Source of the DNA: Phallusia fumigata
Lineage: Eukaryota > Chordata > Ascidiacea > Phlebobranchia > Ascidiidae
Direction: 5' to 3'
Assembly: GCA_008931825.1 (NCBI GenBank)
Contig: QXVZ01019103.1
Span: 13,927-41,622 of the forward strand
DNA length: 27,696 nt
Below, one piece after another: positions 24,101 to 27,638 of this stretch; positions within the stretch are counted from its first letter, which is position 1; each line of letters begins with the position of its first letter. Below the pieces are notes generated by a model. The model did no database searches and was not told the origin of the DNA. It saw nothing but the letters and a program-made list of their open reading frames with translations. Both the position numbers and the translations under genes were made by a program.

Positions 24101-26548
24101 CTACTAGCAAATATTGAATCAGGATTTTTTGGATTTTTTTACTATACTTTGTATACAAGTTTCAATCAGGTTTTAAATCAATCTATGGCAGTTGTTCTTA
24201 ATCTTCGTTCCTCATTACCCGTTTCAGTTCAACTTAAATTTTCATTTCTCACAATTTATCAAAATCAAATTTATCTATTTTACTTTTTCTGCCATACTCA
24301 ATACAAACCGGGTTATTTTCAGCCAGCAAGTTCACCTAATTAACCATTTGCTACTCTGTCGTTACCCACATCTGGGTAAATCACACATCCGAACCACTGA
24401 TCAATAAGCATTCAACAACATCACTTTCAAATGTTTACACAAACTAATAACTTGTGCAAAAAAAGCCAACGGAGTTTATTTTCACACAGACGGATGGCAG
24501 TGGAATGATGGCACTGGGGCCGATTACTTCAACTGGGGTGAAAATGAGCCAAACGGACTCGATGATGAAGAATGTGTGGAGATGTATCCATGGGACGGAA
24601 CATGGAATGATGTGTCGTGTTTTGAGAATCGTGGTTACGTTTGCAAAACTCCTCAATGTAAGTCAACATGTTTACTGCGCAGGATTTTTGTTTCAAGTTT
24701 TTGTTACGGATAAACTTGCTAAATTCAGAAAATGGGGAAATGTTTAGAAATTGTCGGTTCCAAACGGTCCATTTTTTTTCGAAACATGTCTTTTTAAAGC
24801 TGCTATATTGTGCCATTGCGGTGTGTCTTTAGTTTTAACATTACTCTAGGCAAACTTGTTATTTCACATAGCTTTAAACGAGCCTCTTTTTTAGTCAGTG
24901 CAGTATTATTTAGATTTTTGCTGATTGTCTCAATCGCATAACTAACAGAGAGCCCGTATTTAGTAAAAAAAATACATCGTTTGCATTACAATGTCTATAT
25001 TTCTTACATACAAACTCTCTGTGACAAATTTGGTTTGCTGAATATACCTTATCTACTTGTATCATGCTGGAAAGGGTATAAGTAGTTGAAGCTTAGCATG
25101 AGAATAATGTTTCAAACCTGTTTGTTTTCATGTTTTAGCATTCAGTCGTTGCAGTCTGCATATTTCGAAACGAGTTGATTGTGGATTTGACGGAATTGAT
25201 GAAATTTATTGTGTGGATAGGAGGGGATGCTGCTGGGACGAAACTTATGTTAGCGCCAACTTCAGTGGCTGTTTCTACCCGGATGGTAAGTAATCTTATT
25301 CTTCTGTCTGCTAGTCTCAAACATTGATATAATAAAGATGCTTTTGTTCGGTAGTTGTTAAAAAATAAATACATTTTTTACCGTATGAATCACAGTACGC
25401 CAACTCCACAAGAGGCGTTATATCGAATCATAGTCGGCCTTCAAGCATTTTCATTCAGCAAGGCGTGGGCTCAGGAAATATCGGATTGGTTCCTGTCTGA
25501 ATGAAACTGCTTTGGTGACCGACTCTGATTCGGTAAAACGCGTCTTGCAAGCCTGTCGTACTGTGACATATGTATGAGTGTGTCGTTATCGTTGGCTTGC
25601 ATTGAAGCTTCATAGGAGATTCCAGTTTGAAATATACGTAAGCGTCATTTACAATTTTTATCAAATGATACAGTTATTTCAAAGCGCCTATTTTACTATG
25701 TTTCTCCTGTGGTTTCGACATACAATTGTTAACATTCAGTCAACGTAAACCCGAACATTCTAATACCAAATTTAAAATAGTGTTTTTAGTGTTGCTGATT
25801 TCTTAAGTTTCAATTTACCACAGCATTTTAAAATTGTTGCTTTTTTTGTCAGTAAGCGAGGCTGATAGCATAGTTTGGCCGGTTTTAGCTCTAAAAAAAT
25901 GTTTACACAAAATTTTGGCGTAAATCGATTTCTCTGTGCTATCAGTCACCCACTTACCACTATTCCATCCACCTCCAATTCTCAGGAACCATTATTGGAC
26001 CATCTGGTGAACCAGTGCAACCATCAAAAGAACCAGTCAGCGGCGGTGGCCTATCTGGTGGCGCGATTGCCGGAATCATCATTGGAGTTCTGGCGCTTGT
26101 TGCTCTGATAGCAGGCGGAGTCTTCTACTTCCGTGGCGACTCAAAGTCTTTGCCATCCATGCCAAGCATGCCTCCAATGCCATGGTCAACCTCATCTGGT
26201 GCTGCTGCGACCTCTAAACCAACCAGTGACTCACCAAAGGGTGGATTCGACAACCCAATGTCACTCGGTGATGTAAGTGTCGTTATTTTTGAGAGAGGGG
26301 GGTCATCGCCCACAAAGCCCGAATGTTCAAGTTTGTTTGCAGTTCGGCCCAAAATGCCCTGGTGTTGTTGTTCAATCTCTTTAGACTTTACATTAGTTTT
26401 ATTTAGAACAAAAGTTGGAGCTACGTCACATAAGTATGATTTGTTTTAAACGCAAATGTTTAGTAAAATCAATACAGGCAGCACACCATCTTTAATAAAA
26501 CCAAATCTTTTTGATATTTTGCAGGATGGACACTACTCCGCCGCTTAA
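17..26548 (+). CDS. Multi-domain C-type lectin membrane receptor (5' partial, about 43 exons)
   Basis: One spliced gene encodes a mannose-receptor-like type I membrane protein. Exons: 17-151, 555-713, 802-999, 2231-2269, 2718-2788, 3259-3367, 3813-3959, 4384-4567, 5501-5627, 6145-6261, 6822-6959, 7207-7348, 7684-7797, 8240-8354, 8780-8913, 9223-9302, 9687-9806, 10217-10379, 11168-11274, 11724-11857, 12253-12293, 12753-12932, 13292-13410, 13951-14116, 14539-14666, 15307-15448, 15944-16132, 16627-16787, 17627-17846, 18386-18485, 18853-18991, 19155-19352, 19902-19998, 20827-20970, 21587-21714, 22372-22521, (23041-23123 uncertain), 23216-23384, 23877-24051, 24490-24657, 25139-25285, 25986-26272, 26525-26548. 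Reading phase agrees at every junction and the sum gives about 1,961 codons ending at TAA 26546. Order: CTLD x3, discoidin x2 (one holding a kringle), LCCL, CTLD x6 (one holding FN2), trefoil, TM, tail. The start and signal peptide lie upstream. No symbol is assigned because I know no vertebrate gene with this order. Confidence 0.88.
555..999 (+). CDS. CTLD B (exons 555-713 and 802-999)
   Basis: This is a complete C-type lectin domain in two exons around an 88-nt phase-1 intron, the shortest intron seen here. Landmarks are [15 protein letters not shown] (first Cys pair of a long-form CTLD), [29 protein letters not shown] (the conserved WIGL), then QACNYMKE and [11 protein letters not shown]. 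The long-loop region reads [10 protein letters not shown] and lacks EPN/QPD; before the fourth Cys there is AWVGDNC instead of WND. It keeps the fold cysteines but probably not the Ca2+/sugar site. The donor at 1000 is a strong gtaagt. Confidence 0.85.
1753..2016. repeat. Poly-C minisatellite, about four 60-75 bp units
   Basis: Units share the order: GTxTTGTGTTTAACAC, CATTATTGTGATAAGTTATG, a C-run, then AAATGCATAACTGT or AGCATGACTGT. The two middle units contain C-runs of 13 or more. The first and last units are diverged and lack the long C-run. An N at 1883 lies beside a C-run. It sits in the intron between 999 and 2231. The proline-rich reading frames here are artefacts of the C-runs. Confidence 0.75.
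2231..2269 (+). CDS. 39-nt linker mini-exon (Ser/Thr/Pro-rich)
   Basis: The exon is flanked by tacttttcag and gtaagtaag and is phase 1 on both sides. It encodes [13 protein letters not shown], an O-glycosylation-type stalk between CTLD B and CTLD C. At 13 codons and with symmetric phase it can be skipped without breaking the frame, so alternative use is possible. Its placement rests on splice signals and phase rather than on a domain match. Confidence 0.65.
2718..4567 (+). CDS. CTLD C (exons 2718-2788, 3259-3367, 3813-3959, 4384-4567)
   Basis: A full C-type lectin domain: [19 protein letters not shown], then [16 protein letters not shown], an expanded middle ([24 protein letters not shown]), [21 protein letters not shown] and HYMCEK. 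EPN plus WND are the calcium-4 and sugar residues of mannose/GlcNAc-type lectin domains, so this copy is predicted to bind sugar. Intron phases are 0, 1 and 1. The intron after 3367 starts with GC rather than GT. The last exon also encodes a linker and the first cysteines of the following discoidin domain (KSNEACCF), ending in phase 2. The acceptor before 3813 sits directly beside a tRNA-like repeat. Confidence 0.85.
2825..2894 (-). repeat. Dispersed repeat, GTCGAAACGT family (copy 1)
   Basis: On the minus strand it reads CTGATGATATCAATTGTCGA then AACGT, AATGTTTTACAAACAAGTGC. It matches the copy at 23763-23835 over about 60 bases in the same orientation. Confidence 0.5.
3368..3369 (+). other. 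Non-canonical GC splice donor
   Basis: The exon end ...TTACACG is followed by gcaagc. A GT donor keeping phase 1 is not available nearby, while a GC at this point joins in frame to the acceptor ending at 3812. GC-AG introns are a known minor class processed by the major spliceosome and usually have a good +3 to +5 match, as here (GCAAG). Confidence 0.65.
3493..3560. repeat. Three TGACGTCA palindromes in short repeats
   Basis: TGACGTCAC occurs three times within about 55 bases (near 3496, 3522 and 3547), twice followed by ATGCAT. TGACGTCA is the CRE consensus, but its density in introns suggests a simple repeat as much as a binding-site cluster. Confidence 0.55.
3755..3802 (-). repeat. tRNA-related SINE-like fragment next to an acceptor
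   Basis: The minus strand contains a CCCGGGTTCAAATC stretch like a tRNA T-arm / B box. The fragment ends about ten bases before the acceptor at 3811-3812. No complete tRNA could be folded by eye. Confidence 0.35.
5361..5405 (-). repeat. tRNA-related SINE-like fragment
   Basis: The minus strand has GTTGTTGGTTCTAATCTCAC, similar to the B-box region seen at 3755-3802 and 20764-20800. It lies about 100 bases before the exon at 5501. Confidence 0.3.
5501..7348 (+). CDS. Discoidin / F5/8 type C domain 1 (exons 5501-5627, 6145-6261, 6822-6959, 7207-7348)
   Basis: Matches the F5/8 type C (discoidin) fold: [20 protein letters not shown] (the LGMESG-I-D-ITASS opening), [51 protein letters not shown], then [13 protein letters not shown] and VRLEYIGC at the end. 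The opening Cys lies in the previous exon (EACCF) and the closing Cys in YIGC, as expected for the terminal disulfide. Phases run 2-0-0-0-1. Such domains bind phospholipid headgroups, collagen or glycans outside the cell; the ligand cannot be read from the sequence. About 150 residues, normal for the family. Confidence 0.88.
5728..5987. mobile_element. GTACGG-rich MITE with inverted ends
   Basis: The left end GATGGCGGTACGATACGG is matched in inverted form by the right end ending CCGTACTGCCATC. The inside has a repeated block GTACGCCTTTCGTAAAxAGG at about 5809 and 5923. A shorter relative lies at 14296-14406 in the opposite orientation. The long open frames on both strands here are a property of the repeat, not genes. 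Confidence 0.65.
6512..6755 (+). repeat. Dispersed repeat, paired with 15005-15243
   Basis: Shares with 15005-15243 an order of landmarks in the same orientation: TTTAATTTCACT-like start, GCCACATxxxxxTCA, AAAGTTGCAC, then CCCCCTAAAAT and AGGGGACCGCGGACCC. The end here is diverged (GGGGGCCACTA). Confidence 0.6.
7048..7105 (+). repeat. Partial copy of the ACAGTTATG-end repeat
   Basis: ATGCATTGTG, TCAGTATATACTCTCTGGTA and GTTATGTCTT match one arm of the palindromic element at 23551-23685 and the copy at 12606-12687. Confidence 0.35.
7684..10379 (+). CDS. Discoidin / F5/8 type C domain 2, interrupted by a kringle (exons 7684-7797, 9223-9302, 9687-9806, 10217-10379)
   Basis: The first part ([20 protein letters not shown], then ARAPVD) is the N-terminal third of a discoidin domain. 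The remainder resumes only after two kringle exons: [20 protein letters not shown], then [40 protein letters not shown] and MQFEINGC. The opening and closing Cys of the fold are therefore about 220 residues apart instead of about 150. The exons on either side of the kringle both break in phase 1, so removing 8240-8913 rejoins a normal discoidin domain in frame. The last exon also carries [10 protein letters not shown], leading to the LCCL domain. Confidence 0.88.
8240..8913 (+). CDS. Kringle domain nested in discoidin 2 (exons 8240-8354 and 8780-8913)
   Basis: A complete kringle with six cysteines in order: [31 protein letters not shown] and TCP. Family hallmarks are [29 protein letters not shown] and WAYC. 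The two exons are joined by a phase-2 intron and flanked by phase-1 introns, the classic kringle gene structure. The cassette is 249 nt (83 codons) and can be skipped in frame. The position that forms the DxD lysine-binding pair in plasminogen kringles reads NPDGKN here, so lysine binding is probably lost (inference). Its host is the discoidin domain spanning 7684-10379. Confidence 0.92.
9940..10003 (+). repeat. Dispersed repeat with GAAACGTTTGCAATAAA core
   Basis: Reads TTTTGCACTGATGACGACAA, CAGCGATTGTGGAAACG, TTTGCAATAAAAAGTATTCA. The minus strand of 23551-23685 contains the same order with few changes. Confidence 0.5.
10540..10773. mobile_element. hAT-like non-autonomous element(s)
   Basis: Begins TTGGTTCCCAACCATTTTT; an inverted match AAAAGGTTTGGAACCACTGG lies at 10634-10653, and a second inverted end, CCCGGTTAGGAACCATTG, at about 10756-10773. 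CAGTGGTTCTCAA-type ends are typical of hAT transposons. The inside has C-rich blocks (CATTCCCCCTT) shared in style with 16153-16374. Confidence 0.5.
11168..12293 (+). CDS. LCCL domain (exons 11168-11274, 11724-11857, 12253-12293)
   Basis: Encodes an LCCL module (Limulus factor C / cochlin / Lgl1 type). Landmarks: [46 protein letters not shown], then [17 protein letters not shown]. The YGT-xx-Y and S-IC-AA-HAG motifs are the family core. Intron phases are 1-0-2-1. The last exon is only 41 nt and the next one begins CTLD D. LCCL domains occur in extracellular matrix and host-defence proteins such as cochlin, where they have been linked to lipopolysaccharide or lipid binding. A defence role here is inference. 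Confidence 0.88.
12606..12687 (+). repeat. Diverged copy of the 23551-23685 element
   Basis: TTTGCACAGATAATGTCAAC, AGCGATTGTTG, ACAATGCATT and TCTCTGACAGTTAT align in order with one arm and loop of the palindromic element. Confidence 0.4.
12753..14116 (+). CDS. CTLD D (exons 12753-12932, 13292-13410, 13951-14116)
   Basis: Complete lectin domain: [77 protein letters not shown] and [10 protein letters not shown] and WND are both intact, so calcium-dependent mannose-type binding is predicted. The second intron is phase 0 just after GEPNGG. The last exon continues into a Pro-rich linker ([11 protein letters not shown]) and the first cysteine of CTLD E ([12 protein letters not shown]). Confidence 0.88.
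12964..13060. repeat. hAT-like end
   Basis: CAGTGGTTCCAAACCCTTTT is the same end sequence as in 10634-10653 (inverted) and near 15223-15243. The other end of this copy was not found. Confidence 0.3.
14296..14406. mobile_element. Short relative of the GTACGG-rich MITE
   Basis: GGATGGCAGTATGGTACGG at the left matches the end of the 5728-5987 element. The right side, in reverse, reads GGTACGTTGGTACGGTACG then GCAGCAAAAATCA, which is also found at about 5745-5785. Confidence 0.55.
14473..14514 (+). repeat. Two-copy 23-bp tandem repeat
   Basis: ACAGATGCTACAGTAAAGA occurs at 14473 and again at 14496, just upstream of the acceptor at 14538. Confidence 0.8.
14539..16787 (+). CDS. CTLD E, interrupted by an FN2 domain (exons 14539-14666, 15307-15448, 15944-16132, 16627-16787)
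   Basis: The first half reads [43 protein letters not shown] and [10 protein letters not shown], reaching the loop where the third Cys should follow. Instead exon 15944-16132 inserts a fibronectin type II domain, and only its tail ([13 protein letters not shown]) supplies the third Cys. Exon 16627-16787 then finishes the fold with [17 protein letters not shown]. The site is QPG plus WNI rather than EPN plus WND, so the classical sugar site is altered. The 14538 acceptor (ttcaag) is weak, as is the one at 16626 (tcaaag). The last exon adds a linker and the start of CTLD F. Confidence 0.85.
15005..15243 (+). repeat. Dispersed repeat ending in a hAT-like terminus
   Basis: Partner of 6512-6755. 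Its right end, GACCCCACTTTGAGAACCAC then TGG, is the inverted form of CCAGTGGTTCTCAAA, a hAT-type terminus. An open reading frame crosses it and runs into the true exon at 15307, but the repeat part is not coding. Confidence 0.6.
15449..15509 (+). other. Possible alternative 3' extension of the preceding exon, with CTLD-like peptide
   Basis: Reading past the gtaagt donor at 15449 stays open for 21 codons and gives KYKTG, then [16 protein letters not shown], before TGA at 15511. This looks like the third-Cys segment of a lectin domain, expected exactly at this point. Two bases before the stop there is a second donor (GG|gtgagc at 15510) in phase 2, the same phase and local sequence type as the donor at 18486 in CTLD F (GG|gtgaga). 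It may be a used alternative donor or a relic of the lectin exon before FN2 entered. Confidence 0.4.
15805..15876 (+). repeat. Three 24-bp tandem units containing TGACGTCA
   Basis: Units start at 15805, 15829 and 15853: G(C/T)TGTGACGTCACGAACAA then TTTCT, the third with TGACTTCA. It sits about 70 bases upstream of the FN2 exon. Confidence 0.75.
15944..16132 (+). CDS. Fibronectin type II domain exon nested in CTLD E
   Basis: The four FN2 cysteines are visible in [18 protein letters not shown], then TPWCSID and GRWINCG, with the hallmark aromatic residues FPF, Y-Y, W and Y between them. FN2 domains bind collagen or gelatin, and in the mannose receptor family one FN2 precedes the lectin domains. 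Here it lies inside a lectin domain. The exon is 189 nt, phase 1 on both sides. Unlike a clean cassette it continues past FN2 into lectin sequence with the third CTLD Cys, so skipping it would keep frame but remove that Cys. Confidence 0.92.
16153..16374. mobile_element. hAT-like non-autonomous element
   Basis: Starts GAGTGGTTCTCAACTTTTT and ends with CCCCGCTGGTTAAAGGCCCC. It lies directly after the FN2 exon donor. C-rich blocks (ATTCCCC) repeat inside. Confidence 0.45.
17189..17555. repeat. Candidate dispersed repeat in the 16788-17626 intron
   Basis: Starts CACGGGCGTAAATCCCGGGG followed by GGAAATGTCCCTCC, and ends near AAAAGTCCCCCACAAAAAT. The composition differs from surrounding intron and resembles ends of transposon-derived repeats, but I found no second copy in this window. 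It contains a TGACGTCA at about 17499. Confidence 0.3.
17627..18991 (+). CDS. CTLD F (exons 17627-17846, 18386-18485, 18853-18991)
   Basis: Complete lectin domain starting in the previous exon ([19 protein letters not shown]), then [68 protein letters not shown] and NWICK. EPN and WND are intact. The 220-nt exon reads through an internal gtaata at 17771, which is not used because the WIGL motif lies beyond it. Intron phases are 0-1-2-0. The last exon continues through a Pro-rich linker ([10 protein letters not shown]) to the start of CTLD G (IACGSDEKW). Confidence 0.88.
19155..20970 (+). CDS. CTLD G (exons 19155-19352, 19902-19998, 20827-20970)
   Basis: Complete lectin domain: [85 protein letters not shown] and [10 protein letters not shown] and WND are intact. 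The donor at 19999 (gtgaaa) is weak but the phase-1 junction restores GCAEL. The final acceptor at 20826 follows a tRNA-related repeat. The last exon carries a S/T/P linker ([11 protein letters not shown]) and the first Cys of CTLD H (NCPDG). Confidence 0.87.
20222..20275 (-). repeat. GTCGAAACGTC-type repeat fragment
   Basis: The minus strand reads CCTGAGGAAGACGACCTGAA, TAGGACGTCGAAACGTCGGT. It is related in style to the other GAAACGT copies, but sequence similarity outside the core is low. Confidence 0.35.
20510..20820 (-). repeat. SINE-like element with tRNA-related head
   Basis: On the minus strand the head contains TGTGGGATCGAATCCCAACA, a good tRNA B-box/T-arm match. The body contains GCCAACGATAACGACACACT and CACGCCTTGTTGATTGAAAA. 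The body also occurs at 25397-25640 in the same orientation. The exon at 20827 begins directly after it. Confidence 0.5.
21587..23384 (+). CDS. CTLD H (exons 21587-21714, 22372-22521, uncertain exon, 23216-23384)
   Basis: Visible pieces are [66 protein letters not shown], then after a gap [19 protein letters not shown] and SFVCKM. The first part ends in phase 0 at 22521 and the last exon starts in phase 2 at 23216, so at least one small exon with the third Cys must lie between them. The site reads EPS and DGTWSAV in place of EPN and WND, so sugar binding is doubtful. The last exon also opens CTLD I ([17 protein letters not shown]). An N at 22926 shows assembly uncertainty in this intron. Confidence 0.78.
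22117..22160 (-). repeat. GAAACGTTTGCA-family repeat (partial)
   Basis: The minus strand reads GATGATGACAACAGCGACTA then AAAACGTTTGCAGTACAATG, matching 9940-10003 in order. Confidence 0.4.
23041..23123 (+). CDS. Tentative exon carrying the third Cys of CTLD H
   Basis: A bridging exon must run from phase 0 to phase 2. The stretch 23041-23123, after acaatag and before gtactg, fits this phase, has no stop, and ends GGCNYQI, which joins to LDGTW. Its first 20 or so residues are longer than the usual loop and the donor is weak. An alternative is two micro-exons, 22632-22644 (FAEN) and 23102-23123, also in phase, which give [16 protein letters not shown] with normal CTLD spacing. Both models agree on GCNYQI near 23104-23123. 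Confidence 0.35.
23551..23685. mobile_element. 135-bp imperfect palindrome (foldback/MITE-like)
   Basis: The left arm begins ACATAACTGTTAGATAACTT and includes GTGAATACATTTTATTGCAA. The reverse complement of the right arm begins ACATAACTGCCAGAGAACTT and includes GTGAATACACTGTATTGCCA. The arms are about 54 bases, separated by a loop around 23604-23631. Related half-copies lie at 7048, 9940, 12606 and 22117. Confidence 0.65.
23763..23835 (-). repeat. Dispersed repeat, GTCGAAACGT family (copy 2)
   Basis: The minus strand reads ATGATGACAAGAGCG, TTTGTCGAAACGTC, AATGTTTCACACACAAGTAC. Matches 2825-2894. GACAA and TTGTC around the loop can pair. Confidence 0.5.
23877..24657 (+). CDS. CTLD I (exons 23877-24051 and 24490-24657)
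   Basis: The last lectin domain, begun in the previous exon. It reads [80 protein letters not shown] and RGYVCK. EPN and WND are intact with acidic residues around them (DDEEC), so this is among the best candidates for a working Ca2+/mannose site. Intron phases are 0-1-1. It is followed by the trefoil domain after only three residues. Confidence 0.9.
25139..25285 (+). CDS. Trefoil (P-type) domain exon
   Basis: A single phase 1-1 exon with the six trefoil cysteines: [31 protein letters not shown] and SGCFYPD. The R-x-DCG, GCC and CFYP motifs are diagnostic. Trefoil domains are disulfide-locked modules of mucosal and secreted proteins, some of which bind glycans. Here it forms the membrane-proximal module, followed by a short Pro/Gly stalk and the transmembrane helix. 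Confidence 0.92.
25397..25640 (-). repeat. Second copy of the SINE-like body
   Basis: Shares GTACGCCA, AAGCATTTTCA, CAAGGCGTG and GAGTGTGTCGTTATCGTTGG in the same order as 20531-20700 (+ strand view), with different filler between them. Confidence 0.5.
25986..26548 (+). CDS. Stalk, transmembrane helix, cytoplasmic tail and stop (exons 25986-26272, 26525-26548)
   Basis: After the stalk ([15 protein letters not shown]) comes a clear helix, [19 protein letters not shown] plus VFYF, with small-residue GxxxG-like spacing. The tail starts RGDSKS, has a Met/Pro repeat ([10 protein letters not shown]), a Ser/Thr-rich stretch and [12 protein letters not shown], then the last exon adds DGHYSAA and TAA. 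FDNP is the core of the LDL-receptor-type FDNPxY endocytosis signal, but the Tyr position is occupied by Ser (FDNPMS); a lone Tyr sits later in HYSAA. The only arginine right after the helix fits an inside anchor. Confidence 0.88.
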
Positions 26549-26864
26549 ACAAGGTTAAAATCGGATGAGTCAGACGCAACTTCTTGTACATAGAAACATT
26601 ACACCTTCAATCTTTACTGTGCATTTGTGACGTCATCGTACCATGCATTATGTGCAATCCTTTCTTTCGACCAGTGCAATTTCATAATAACTGTTAATGA
26701 CAGTCTACTGTGTGTTATGTGTGCATTAGATGTTTTGAAGGTTTTTTTCAGTCGTTTTATTTCGCCTACTCGAAACTGTATGACCTAAATTGGAAGTTTA
26801 AACAAATGCAAGAAAAATACAATTTTTTTGACTGTGAAACTCTTTAGTTCTTAAAACTCTTCAG

Positions 26865-27099
26865 AATTTTCCACAATGAACAACACCACCAGGAACAAGC
26901 AAATGATGGAGGATTGGCTCCAGGCTTCTCTAAGCTCTTGGAAAGAAGTTTTCAAGAACCTTGTCAGAATACAGATGACGGTTGCCTTTGCACGTTTGAA
27001 CCTGGATACACAGGCAACGACATGCAATGGATGGTCTTGGTGCGCCGTTTACATCTGTTGGTCGTCACATTAGTGACATTGGGGTTCAATTGGTTTTGA
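26865..27099 (+). pseudogene. Orphan EGF-like coding fragment
   Basis: After an acceptor-like acuity site (ctcttcag at 26857-26864), one frame is open to a TGA at about 27100 and contains QEPCQNTDDGCLCTFEPGYT followed by GNDMQ. The C-x-C then PGYTG pattern is the C-terminal half of an EGF domain. The last Cys is missing in this frame, but one base further on a TGC (GNDxCNG if shifted by one) would supply it, suggesting a frameshift, a sequence error or an exon boundary. Could be a relic of an EGF exon, an alternative 3' exon, or the edge of another gene. Confidence 0.3.
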
Positions 27100-27445
27100 T
27101 TCTATTCTTTTCGAGAATTCCTAAGTGATGGCATGCAAACATTTTTGGGAAACCATGAAGTTGCGTTTTGAACTAAGCAAAGCAAGTTTCATAAGTTATG
27201 CTTACGGTTCCCGTGTTTTGTTGGTAAACTAACCAGCAGCTTGTGGATGGGGTCAACAAGACAGGTTTCTTGCTGATCCACAGTGCCGAGAAAGCTGCGC
27301 GTGTGCTGTAACAGGCGATTTAAATCACAATTAGATCATTGTTCTGGTGAATAAGGAATGCATAGTGTAAAACAAAGGTGGAATGTACAAATATATTGAC
27401 CCATTTTTGGTATAGTCACTCGACCTAAGAACATACAAAAAAAAA

Positions 27446-27451
27446 ATTAAA
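27446..27451 (+). terminator. Candidate polyadenylation signal (ATTAAA)
   Basis: An ATTAAA hexamer in an A-rich stretch about 0.9 kb after the stop. The A-run next to it makes it less certain as a true signal. Confidence 0.25.
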
Positions 27452-27530
27452 TGTAATTTACGTGCAACAAAAAACAGTATTTTAGAAACCCTAGTGGTGA
27501 CTCAATAATGCTGCACTTTAGATAGCCTGT

Positions 27531-27536
27531 AATAAA
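27531..27536 (+). terminator. Candidate polyadenylation signal (AATAAA)
   Basis: The only exact AATAAA on the + strand after the stop that I found, nearly 1 kb downstream. It could serve this gene if the 3' UTR is long. Confidence 0.3.
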
Positions 27537-27585
27537 GCGAGGAAAGCTCTGCAACCTGTGGAGAGCAAAATGAGAAAAATTAAAG

Positions 27586-27638
27586 GGGCGGTTTTCGTGA
27601 CGGCAACAGACTTGCTCATACTCCCACGAAAACCGCCC
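27586..27638. repeat. Perfect 14-bp inverted repeat
   Basis: GGGCGGTTTTCGTG at 27586-27599 is perfectly inverted at 27625-27638, with a 25-base loop. The surrounding sequence is GC-richer than the rest of the window. It may be the end of a foldback element cut by the window edge. Confidence 0.55.

Larger units (their letters stand above)
1000..26524 (+). other. Introns over 300 nt with nothing further recognised
   Basis: Outside the listed repeats I see no gene or RNA in these AT-rich introns: 1000-1752 and 2017-2230, 2270-2717, 2789-3258, 4568-5500 (apart from the 5361 fragment), 6262-6511, 7349-7683, 7798-8239, 8355-8779, 8914-9222, 9303-9686, 10774-11167, 11275-11723, 11858-12252, 12294-12605, 13061-13291, 13411-13950, 14667-15004, 15510-15804, 16788-17188, 17847-18385, 18486-18852, 19353-19901 (one GAAACGTTTGATAAATAAAG near 19758), 19999-20221, 20971-21586, 21715-22116, 24052-24489, 24658-25138, 25641-25985 and 26273-26524. 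Confidence 0.5.
26549..27536 (+). other. 3' UTR and downstream sequence
   Basis: This follows the TAA stop. I see no AATAAA close to the stop; the first candidates are ATTAAA at 27446-27451 and AATAAA at 27531-27536, so the UTR may be about 0.9-1 kb or use a variant signal such as AATACA near 26817. The stretch contains a TGACGTCA palindrome near 26628, and a Cys-rich open reading fragment at 26865-27099 that looks like part of an EGF domain. Confidence 0.4.
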
